64,000 bases of DNA, from NCBI GenBank assembly GCA_917880885.1, contig OU862910.1, positions 23,944,710 through 24,008,709 on the forward strand. The letters are read 5' to 3'. The notes beneath the pieces are model-generated. The model saw nothing but the letters and a program-made list of their open reading frames with translations, made no database searches and had not been told where the DNA came from. Positions 47,040-56,492 of this stretch are shown here, piece after piece (position 1 is the first letter of the stretch; each line of letters begins with the position of its first letter). Origin of the DNA: Limnephilus marmoratus. Taxonomy: Eukaryota > Arthropoda > Insecta > Trichoptera > Limnephilidae. The position numbers were made by a program, and so were the translations under genes.

Positions 47040-47545
47040 CAGAGATTGACCACTGGGGACGTATTTTTACAAAAAGTTTTTGAAAAAAAAACGCGTTTTT
47101 TATAAGTGTTTGGTTTATTTGAAAATTTGGGCAGGGGTTTGCCTCAAAAACGTGATTTTTGTGAAAAAATCCAGATGTTTTGGAAATTTGTTGAAAATTT
47201 TCAAAGTCCAAAAACGAGAAAAATTTGGGTAGCGGTTTCCCTTAAAAAAACGTGATTTTGTGAAAAAATCCAGATGTTTTGGGAATTAGTTGAAAATTTT
47301 CAAAGTCCGGATATGAAAAAAAATTGGGCAGCGGTTTCCCTTAAAAAACGTGATTTTGTGAAAAAATCCAGCTGTTTTGGAAATTTGTTGAAAATTTTCA
47401 AAGTCCGGATATGAAAATTTCACGGGCCGGGATTCACCTTAATGAAACACGTTTTTAGAATTTATTCCGATGTTTTTGAAAAATGTTTGCAAATTTGCAA
47501 AAGTCCGGAAATAAAAAACGGAAACGAGGTTCGCCTTAAACGAAC
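47040..47545. repeat. ~99-bp tandem repeat, about 5 units, inside the LTR element
   Basis: Units contain 'cttaaaaaacgtgattttg', 'tgaaaaaatccag', 'tgttttggaaatttgttga' and 'aaattttcaaagtccgg'. The three central units are closely similar and the outer ones diverged. No coding function. Confidence 0.88.
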
Positions 47546-48503
47546 ATGTTTTTAGAATATTTCCATTTCCTTTCCAAAGGGGGGTTCTTCAGAAAAGGAA
47601 AGAAATATTTTTTCTTTTATACAAGTTTTCGTGGAAGTATTTGTTTGAAAATTCAACAATGTCTTGGGGAATCGTTTCTTTATTTACGTGGCTAGACTGT
47701 AGCCTGATTTGAGCATCACCAATTATTGGTATTTATCCGCCGACTTCCTTTTGTCATAACAAGTTATATGCAGAAATGTGCATACGTAATGTAATGCCTG
47801 ACTCGAGGAATCGACGTCAACGCGAACCGAACGTCTTTCAAATTATGTCGTCTGTTTCTTACGAAAGAAAAAAAGCTAAATGATGAAACAGGCGGCAAAA
47901 TTAGAAAAATGCTCAATTGTCAAAAGGTAGAAAGAATTTAATCCACTTGTTTCCCTTAAGCTGCAAAATATGCCGTTATATATACAGGCCAGTATTTTGC
48001 GAAATAGTCCCCTATTCGCAGAATATGTCGATATCAAATACAGACCAGCACACTGCGGAATAAGTTTATTAATAAAAACTGGTTAATTAACTTTCGGGAA
48101 ACGAAGCGGGTAATTGGTTTATCATATACAGGATTTTAATTGTTGAATAACTTTGTTTTAAATATTTGTGTACATTTCCACTATTAATCTTGTATTTGAA
48201 ACTAGCAAATTTAGTCGGTCGACACTTGTAAACACTATATTATTCACGACGGCAACTTTCTTGGTTGAGCACTTTACGTAGGAATACCGGTGATAATGTT
48301 TTGTCGAGTGACGACTCGAAAATGAAGGAATCGTACCCGTGATAATTTAAATTGCAATTCGAAGTTACAATCGCGCCGGGGTTCTTGATGGAAATGCTAG
48401 ACAAATTGGGAGTAACAAGACAAAACATTATACATTATAAAGTTTAAACAATTGCTGATTGAAGAACGAGACTGTGGGACCGTGAAGAGGGAGGAAAAAA
48501 AAA

Positions 48504-48567
48504 TGCCACACGTCGGGCGACAGTGCTAGCATTAAAACGCAAAAAAAAAAGCACCACGTTGGGCCCA
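48504..48567 (-). promoter_or_regulatory. PBS-like site and its partial duplicate
   Basis: Minus strand just inside the 5' LTR: TGGGCCCAACGTGGTGC (48567-48551), starting one base after the LTR's terminal CA. A second block, 'aatgctagcactg' then TCGCCCGACGTGTGGC (to 48504), repeats the LTR end plus a diverged PBS, each followed by a T run. A PBS begins TGG, complementary to tRNA CCA; I cannot name the primer tRNA. Confidence 0.7.
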
Positions 48568-48568
48568 G

Positions 48569-49267
48569 TGCTAGCATTGGCGCTACTTGCGGCCAACGCT
48601 AAACCCAAAACCTGGAAAGGACATGCAATAAACAAGCCGGCGGCTAGCTCTGCACAGCCGGCGCGAGCAAGGTCCCTCTTAAACCCAGGGCGAGTGTCTG
48701 TGGTTCGCTTGTTAATTCCTACTCCCCTTCCTTTCCTCAAAATCTCCAGGTCTCCTTCCTCAATCAGAACACAGTTGTTATGCACGAAAAAGGGTTTTAT
48801 TCAATTAAAGGTGAACACGGTTCTACAAAAGGCCAGCATCGGCACTACACACATGAGTATTTGGCTATCTCTAATTAATTCTATCATAACGGGGGGAGCT
48901 TCTCTCAACTCTCTCTACACGTGTTTAGTGAATTTAAATGTCAGTTCTTAGCACACAGAGGGGTAGCAAGGTTCATTGGTACTCACAAGCAGGAGATAGG
49001 CGGTCGGCAGACAGGATTCTGGGTAGGCGTAAGCCTCTTTAAGCACAATACACAATTAAAGTAAAACATCGTGAGCGTTTACGGAGAGCGCCTAGCGCGA
49101 ATCACGGGGAACACAGTTATTCTGCCGAAGGCCGGCGAAGGAATGGGGACGGGGAGCCGCTCGGCGCTTGGCACGGGCGCCGCGCGGTGCGGGGAGAGGG
49201 GCGGAGGGCCTGTGCAAGGGGTCAATTCGCTATTAGCTCGCACGGGAAACAATTCCGTAACGTAACA
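48569..49267 (-). repeat. 5' LTR of the LTR element
   Basis: The minus-strand 5' end is TGTTACGTTACGG, with 3' end AATGCTAGCA. The polyadenylation signal complement is at 48796-48801. It is preceded on the minus strand by ATAG, the complement of the CTAT beside the other LTR. Confidence 0.92.
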
Positions 49268-49559
49268 CTATGTTGCCTTTGGACTAGGAAATGAATGAAA
49301 TAGTTTGTTTTCATCGAATAAAAAATAACAGCTCTGGAAACCTTTTACGATTTGGTACTCGGAAAGTTATTTGGCTTAAATCAGGTGCATCTATTTGAGC
49401 TATTAACTAATTTGTATAAAAGTACCAAATCGCTCATGGTTCTTTTGCAAGATAAGTCGGTTAAATCAAGTAATTTCATTAAATTACCATAATTAATTTG
49501 TTCAATTCGTAGATATAATAGTTTGAAGTTGGGTTAATTATAGTTTGAAATTGATGAAT

Positions 49560-50441
49560 CTTTAAAATTTGTATTAAACTCTCTCAATTTGCTTTGTAGT
49601 ATGGGGACTAAATTACTTTTTAATTAGGCAGTGAACAGAATCATAAAATAATAGAGCAACGTGAAATCTTTTACTACTCTTAAAATAAATCCCAAGCATT
49701 TCATAGTCCTATTTGTAACTTCATTGTTATGCAGGACAAATGTTAATTTTGCGTCAATTATGATGCCTGGATCTTTGGTATAACACATCTTTCCAAGAGG
49801 AATATTGTTAAATGAGGCATGATAGGATTTTTGTTTTTAGAGTACGATATAAATAGAAAAATTTCAATATTTAGAAAGGTTCAATATAATTAAAGATAAT
49901 TTAAAACAATAGATTAGATTAAAAATATTACAATCATTGGCGAAAGTAATAGTTTCGTAAATCAAAAGATTACCGGCAAACAAGAGCATGATTACTCTTT
50001 TAAATACTGTCGCAATATCATTGATCAATATTAAAAATATTACAGGTTCCAAGTGAGAACCCTGTGGTACTCCAATGGAAATCTAAAATTTCATTGAAAT
50101 ATAATCTAAATTTTTACTGATATTTTTCTCGATGGCAAGAAACTTTTGAACCAGTTTAACGTACTACCAGAAATACCAAGAGCTTTTAATTTACAAATTA
50201 AAATTTTACGTGATGCTTTTTCGAATGCCTTGCTAAAGTCTGTGTACATTTTATCAGTTTGGGAACGTTCATTTAATGTTTCAATTAGTTGATGTTGATA
50301 AATCATAAAATTTGTTAGTGTTGATCTTCCCGAAATAAATCCATGTTGAAATGGTGTAATAACTTTAATTACTTTCCTGTAAAGTTTCATTAGTAGCACA
50401 GAATCAAATAATTTAGGAATCGATGATTGTACACATAGCAT
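49560..50441 (-). pseudogene. Jockey-like LINE reverse transcriptase fragment
   Basis: Minus strand: SSIPKLFDSVLLMKLY, PFQHGFISGRSTLTNFM, KMYTDFSKAFEKAS, ILICKLKALGISGSTLNWF, SFLPSRKISVKI, then stops and frame changes before FLILINDIATVFKRV, the catalytic box replaced by LLFAGNLLIYE (usually FADDLKI), then PGIIIDAKLTF and KCLGFILRVVKDF. This order matches RT domains 2-7 and the thumb of Jockey-superfamily LINEs. Catalytic Asp pairs are partly lost and several stops occur. Dead fragment. Confidence 0.88.
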
Positions 50442-51324
50442 AGGTCTACAATTTTTTGATGAATTTGTTTATGTGGATATACACTTTATTATAAATATTG
50501 GAGGTACATTACTGAGCCAGCAGATTAATTTTGTTTTGAAGTGATAATTTTCTTTTTTAATGTCGGTTTCACTAAACAAACAATTGTTAAAACCATTTGA
50601 ATCATCAATTATGATATCATACAATGGGAAAACATATTTATTTTAATTTTTACACTTCATTATATAATTCATTATCATTTATGTACAATATACGTAACAT
50701 GTGAACATTATGGCGCCTTGGTTTATTGATTTTACCTATCGAGATGATAAGGAAGGTACAGGATTATTTTAAGTAACAGACATAAGTCACATAAGTTCAA
50801 AGCTGCATACTCCACTAACATACTGTTTGGTTTAGAAATGAGAATATGCGTATTTCCTACCGGGATGTCGTTTATCCAGTTCCTACCCCTCCCGGACCAT
50901 CATCTTGCTGATAAACTATATATTTTAAATTTGGAAGAACGGCAAGAAAATAGTGCAAATTCGAGTGCCTGAAGTGCCTAAAAAAATGTTTTGGTACATA
51001 ATATCGTTTTAAGTATTTATTCATTTGTTTGTGGCGATAATTACCTCGAGGTATCGCGAAGGAACTCTATGACTGCATTGTGGTTATGTTGTGTGCTCCT
51101 TCGCAGAGGCACGGTGGTAAGTGATTGGTCATTCCCTTTTCCTTCCATGCTTGTTTTTTCCTACATATACTATCATCCAATTCCGAGTATTTACAAATCA
51201 TTACAAGTGCACCTGAAGCTGTAATTCGCAACTATTCTAAGCATCTCATACGGTGTTCCAATATGTTTTGTTACATTGGTAAAAATTTTATTTCTCAAAG
51301 ATTACAATGTATTTTTTTTTCCAG

Positions 51325-51401
51325 TGGCGTGCCTCAATGTGAAGCGCCTCCCCGGCCCCGACCTCCCCCGCCAGACTCCACTGTACAGCACAACGATAAT
51401 G
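51325..51401 (+). CDS. KCNQ: KCNQ exon: proline-rich distal C-terminal tail
   Basis: 77-nt exon, phase 2 in and phase 1 out. The acceptor is a strong 'tttttttttccag' ending at 51324 and the donor is 'aatg|gtgagt' after 51401. AG from 34592 plus T makes Ser, then GVPQCEAPPRPRPPPPD and STVQHNDN. The Pro/Arg-rich composition continues the tail of the previous exon (PPQPPRPRP). It has no motif I can name. Assignment depends on phase match, the strong splice sites, frame and GC bias. The next exon must lie beyond the window. Confidence 0.8.
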
Positions 51402-51537
51402 GTGAGTATGTCTGCAAACTTTCCGAATAAGAAAAAAATGTATGTGCTTAATAGTTTATAAGTATGTAAATATAACAGCGTTATGAGGCACACTCATAAA
51501 AAAACAGGTCGTGATCAGAACTCTACATTTTATCTTA

Positions 51538-51979
51538 GGGGGCATTCAAGTATTACGTAACGCAACTTTTGAAGATTTTTGACTCCCCCTCCCCCCCCCC
51601 CCCCCATGTAACGCGTCGTAACGTTTTTCCGTATCCCCCCCCCCCCCCACCACCCCCCCACCACCCCCTAAACGTTACGTAACGCCCAAGTGACAATTTT
51701 TACCTGAAAGTCACAATTAAGTTGCGCAAAGCACTGGAAAGTCGCATAAATACCTTTTTTCTTGTTTTAATCGCGTTTGCGGCAAAAAACAAGATATTTC
51801 GAGAACGAAAAGGGTTGCCAACTTGGAAGATTTTAATTCCCCAGTTTTTTAATATAAATAAAGAAAAACATGTTACGTAACGCATTGTTCGAACCCTCCC
51901 TTCCCCCACTTCGTAACGCACAGTAACGTTTCACAAGACCCCCCCCCCCAAGTGCGTTACGTAATACTTGAACTGCCCC
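51538..51979. mobile_element. 442-bp MITE with TTA target duplication
   Basis: The left end GGGGGCATTCAAGTATTACG and the reverse complement of the right end GGGGCAGTTCAAGTATTACG continue together into 'taacgca' (~27 bp). TTA lies immediately outside both ends (51535-51537, 51980-51982). The interior holds long C runs and repeated 'gtaacg'. Non-coding. The TTA duplication suggests PIF/Harbinger ancestry (inference). Confidence 0.87.
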
Positions 51980-52253
51980 TTATTTCATTCAATTTCGGTT
52001 ATTTTTCACTATTTTTTTTAAATTTAAACCTCTTTGCTTTGTAGGAAATACATTTTCATTAAAATCATGTGCATATTTCGAGTATCTATAAAGATATTTA
52101 ATTTTTAAATATCTACTTAATAATACGCGATTTTTTATTTCATTTAATTGGGGACACAAACACGTTTACAAATAATATAGTTTATAATATGGTATGTTAG
52201 TTCTCATCTCATCAGTCAATGAAGTTTTCACAAAATAAACTATGGTTTAATAT

Positions 52254-52600
52254 TTTAGACGCACATGATATTTTGGCGTGTAAGGCGAACCCTACACCCT
52301 ACATGTTAAATATTTATGGTGATCCGTCAATATTTATCAAACATCGTGATATTTATTGAACGTGTAGGCTAGTGTATTGAGGGGTATTCCTAAATACCGT
52401 ATTGTAAACCCACGGATCGTGATAAATATTGATGCGTAGGCTACACGTTCAATATATATCACGATCCGAAATTCTACATTTGAATCTTTAAAACCATATT
52501 GTGATCCGTCAATACACTAGCCTACACCTTCAGTATCACAATATTTGATAAATATTGACGGATCACAACAAATATTTTACGTGTAGCATACGTCTAAAAA
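52254..52600. mobile_element. Foldback/palindromic element of ~347 bp
   Basis: 'gtgatccgtcaatatttatc' and 'gtgtaggctagtgtattga' on the left recur as reverse complements on the right (52495-52570). A second inverted repeat in the centre pairs 'cggatcgtgataaatattga' with 'tcaatatatatcacgatccg' (52411-52467). The outer ends are 'tttagacg' and 'cgtctaaa'. No ORF and no clear TSD. Confidence 0.8.
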
Positions 52601-54179
52601 AACATCTGAAATTATAGTAACTTTTTGTAATTAATTTCAATCAAAATAAACGTAATTAATGCTGTTAAAAGCCTGTTATGATTTTTATTTAATTAATTTA
52701 TAATGTGCTGTGCTTTTTGTTGTTGTTTTGTGTGCTTTCTATGAAAGTGTGTACCCAAATGCATTCTCAAAGTTTGTACTCCGAAGCCTTATTGAATCTA
52801 CCTCTACCATTTTAAAAGGGCAATTATAAATATTTTCGTCTCGAGACGCGTCTTCCAAAGGTTTACAATTAATTACTTTAATGGAACTGAGAAAACTGTT
52901 CTGCAGTCTTCCATTAGCAAAGAAACCGCCCTCTCTCTGGTTCTCCGTTTGTGAAATAAGCCCAAGTTTTAGATGATTGCTTTTTGACCCTGGAGACGAA
53001 ACCACTCACGAAGTTTTGGTTCAACTACATTTTCATCATCAGGTACGTGTTCCATTAGGGTTATTGAGTTGTCGATGTTTTCTTATTGTGAAGCACAGCA
53101 CGTTATGTTTTCATTGTCCATGCACCTCTACACCATTTCTAACTGTAAAGTTCATTGAAACCTGTCTTCGGGGTTCATCAACACTTACGAAAAATGTACC
53201 GTTTTAACATAAAATGTTTTTGAAATTTTATAATTCTATAACTGGACTGATTGATCCTTACTTAATCAATCCGCCATGCTATTTAAGGATGTCACGGGTG
53301 TTGAAAATAAGAAGAAGAATTAGAGTTCACTGAATTTATATATTTAAATTCCACATTGTCTTACAGCAATACGCGACAATAAATGTACCAAAAGGGTCAA
53401 GCGTGTGGATAGTTAAACTACGCATCATAATCAGACCAGCGAGCGATCAAGATACTGCGTTTCTATTGGCAGTCGGTAGAAAGTATCTACCTACTTGAGT
53501 CCGAGTGTTGTCACTAAGAATTCTTCTTCTCTCACTTTTAAAAGTTATAAGCCCTTACCGTCAATTTATCAAAATCTATAACTAACATTTTTTGAGATGC
53601 ATAAAAATCGTGTAAGTTTTCAATATTATGTTCAGCTCTCGTGAAGATAAATAAACACGAAGTCGATATATAATGTCATGTTTCCTTATTCTCGCGAATG
53701 AATAATCGTCCTTTAGTTATATAATAATTTCCGGTCAGCAGTTTTTCAGGAAATTCGCTGATATTTACAAATCTGTATTCAAGGCATGCCATTTAGTTAT
53801 GATTCAGTTTTATTATCTTCCTCTCTAGTACTTTGAACCTCTTTCACCACACGGACTAGAAATAATGCTACGACATAAAATTGTTTATATTTATCGCTTT
53901 TGTATAACAGCCTTTCCGGCTGTTGCAAGTTTTCTACTCTGCAGGCGAATACGGAATCCATATTCGCATACCCATTGGAAATGAAATTATTTTTATGAAA
54001 TCATAAAATGCAATGTGTTGCATTATAAGTACGCAGGCTTTACGTGTAACTTAAACCAAATATATACCTGCATAATTCGTGTCTAAATCTACTAAAGCAG
54101 CAATATTATTTAACTGACGAATTTGAATTCATAATATAACGATAGGTGTATTGTTTTAGACGCAACTCTAAACCTCTTC

Positions 54180-54800
54180 CTGTACTTGCCCAAATTTGGA
54201 AAAAGTTTCCCATATAAAATACCTGGGGGTCCTAATTGATCATCGTCTTCGTTGGAATCAGCATTTAGCCAGTCTAACCCCCCGAATTCGCAAGCTCTCC
54301 TATGTTTTTCGAACTCTAAGAAATATCCTTACTCCTACAATACTAAAAAGAGTTTACTATGCTCTCTGCCAATCCCTATTAGTATATGGCATTATAATTT
54401 GGGGCGGCTGTGCTCATAAATTTATTAATCCCCTACAAAAAGCTCAAAAAACGATAATACGTGTTATCAACAAGCGACCGACAAGATACCCCTCCACCGA
54501 CTCTTTACTGAATATAATGTTCTAAACATACGGCAACTCCATCTAAAATTTACTTTAACGCATTTCGTGTTCAAATATAAGAAAAAAAACTCTCTTATAT
54601 CATAATTACACGACCAGAACAATAACCAACCGACACTACAATGTACCAACACTACATACCACGTCAGCACGAAGACATTTTATATACCTAGCTCCTAAAA
54701 TATTTAACCTTCTCCCTGAGAACTTAAAAACCGAAACCCAACCGCTCACCTTTAAAAAAAATTTATCACAATGGATCCTTACAACTAGAAATGATGATTA
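54180..54800 (+). pseudogene. LINE reverse transcriptase C-terminal fragment 1 (CR1/Jockey superfamily)
   Basis: HIKYLGVLIDHRLRWNQHL, LTPRIRKLSYVFRTLRN, RVYYALCQSLLVYGIIIWGG and QKTIIRVINKRPTRYPS are the thumb and post-RT region. After a +1 frameshift near 54500 the frame continues LNIRQLHLKFTLTHFVFKYK, APKIFNLLPENLKTE and WILTTRNDD before a stop, followed by an A/T-rich 3' tail. 5'-truncated; lacks the catalytic palm. Confidence 0.85.
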
Positions 54801-54964
54801 GAAACGATGTTCCTTAATTCCTTAATTCAACAAATAATTAAATTACTATTTCTTATATGTTATATTTTAATAACTATTATTATCAACTTATTATTACAAT
54901 ATTATTACTTATTTTTGTTATTATCATAATTATTATCCATAATTATTTATTCATTATTATTACA

Positions 54965-56275
54965 GTAATCGGACCAATCCTCTTCACCATATATGTCAAT
55001 GACATTTTTTTTCAACCACTACATGGCCAAATTACTTCATATGCCGATGATACGGTACTAATAATTAGTGATAAAACTTGGGAAAAAGTAACATTTAAAG
55101 CCACCGAAGACATAAATATTTTAAAGAATTTCTTCCACGTAAATTTACTATCACTAAATGGTGATAAAACATTTGTAATTCCATTTGCAATACACAAAAA
55201 TGATACCCCTAAAAACATTGATATCATCATCCATGATAATTCCAAAACACATAGTAAAAATTATTGTATCCAAAACTGCATAATATTAAAAACAACAAAC
55301 ACAATCAAATATTTAGGAGTTATTATCGATAAAAATTTAAAATGGAAGGAACAAATTTGTCAAGTTGTAAAAAAAATTAGAAAATTGATTTATATATTTT
55401 TAAGAATCAGAAATTTTTTATCTGTAAAAAACTTATATCTCATATATTACGCTTTGGTTCAATCAACTTTACAATATGCCATCATTAGCTGGGGATCCGC
55501 ATACAAAACTAATCTCTCCCCAATTGTGCAGAGGCTAATAATTAAAATCATATTAAAAAAACCTTCTGACTACCCAACGGATCAATTATTTAAGGAATTC
55601 CAAGTACCTTCTTTCAAAGATCTGTACAATAGAAATGCTTTGATTCAAATTATAAAAGAAAAAGAAAAGTAGCAATTTATAACTGAAAACCGTACTAGAC
55701 ATAAATATATTTTTTCATGCCCAAAATTAAACACTTCCTTCGCACAAAATTATTATACTTATCAAGGAAGACTTATTTTCAACCGATTACCGGATGAAAT
55801 TAGAAAAATTAATGATAAAATCCCATTAATAAACACTGTTAAAAAAATTTCAAAGATAATCTCAAAAAAAAAAGTTTTCGACTAATCTAATCTCAAGAAT
55901 AACTTATAACTCAGTTTCCAAGTGATACTCCGTTCTTCAAATAAGTTAAATTTTGTTTTGTTTTCAACAACTAATTACAATAATTCTAGATACATTATCT
56001 TAATAGTAAAATTGTTTATTAGTAGATAAATACCTATAATTACATATCACCGAACTTACAACTTATTTTTTTTACATTCACATTGTAATTTAAGAACTTA
56101 TAACATAATATAGCTTAAAAAAATGTACACTACTCTTCCAGACACAAGCTAATGCTTCTATGGAAGAGTGGTATTAACATATTAGAACATGAACTTGTAC
56201 GCAAATTATTAAATCATCTAAATGTATATTATATTTTATATGCTAAAATATTAAAAAAAAAAAATAAAAAATTAT
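54965..56275 (+). pseudogene. LINE reverse transcriptase fragment 2 (CR1/Jockey superfamily) with 3' tail
   Basis: An open frame to 55672 encodes VIGPILFTIYVNDIFF, the catalytic SYADDTVLI, then INILKNFFHVNLLSLNGDKT, IKYLGVIIDKNLKWKEQIC and QSTLQYAIISWGSA. After a stop, C-terminal sequence resumes (FNRLPDEIRKIND) to ~55883. The 3' end is A-rich plus a (tta)n tract near 56270. It begins within the RT palm, directly after a tta/att microsatellite at 54850-54960. Related to, but clearly diverged from, fragment 1. Confidence 0.85.
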
Positions 56276-56445
56276 TATTATTATGAAATTTTGCAATTTA
56301 ATTTAATCTGTACAACTTCTAATTTTATTTATCAACCATTACAGATGTATAATTTCAAATTTGTAAACATCACCCGCCATAACACAGGGATATCCATATA
56401 ATATGGCGGATGAAACACCACAAAAAAACTAAGCAATGTACAATA

Positions 56446-56492
56446 TTCTTATAAATAAATAAATAAAAATAAAAATAAATAAATAAAAAAAA
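56446..56492. repeat. (aaat)n simple repeat
   Basis: About 45 bp of imperfect 'aaat'/'aaaat' repeats. Confidence 0.9.

Larger units (their letters stand above)
42567..49267 (-). mobile_element. Non-coding (LARD-like) LTR retrotransposon, 6.7 kb
   Basis: Two direct 698-bp repeats 6,002 bp apart flank a 5.3-kb interior. Read on the minus strand, the LTR runs TGTTACG...GCTAGCA (TG...CA), followed after one base by a PBS-like TGGGCCCAACGTGGTGC, and the interior ends in a polypurine tract next to the 3' LTR. The flanking 4-bp repeat is CTAT. I saw two mismatches between LTRs (~99.7% identity), so insertion was recent, yet no gag, protease, RT, RNase H or integrase is recognisable on either strand. 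It must be mobilised in trans. Confidence 0.88.
34593..51324 (+). other. KCNQ: KCNQ intron, 16.7 kb, largely transposon-derived
   Basis: Phase-2 intron. Contains the TIR element at 35723, family B copy at 37613, hAT at 38807, possible hAT end at 40100, SINE at 40545, LTR element 42567-49267 and Jockey-like fragment 49560-50441. 34600-35720, 37800-38800, 40840-42560 and 50450-51320 hold nothing recognisable. Confidence 0.75.

Noticed and set aside
43265..48568. Search for gag/pol on the minus strand
   Set aside because: No aspartic protease DTG, RT YXDD, RNase H or integrase HHCC motifs recognised in the open frames; interior treated as non-coding.
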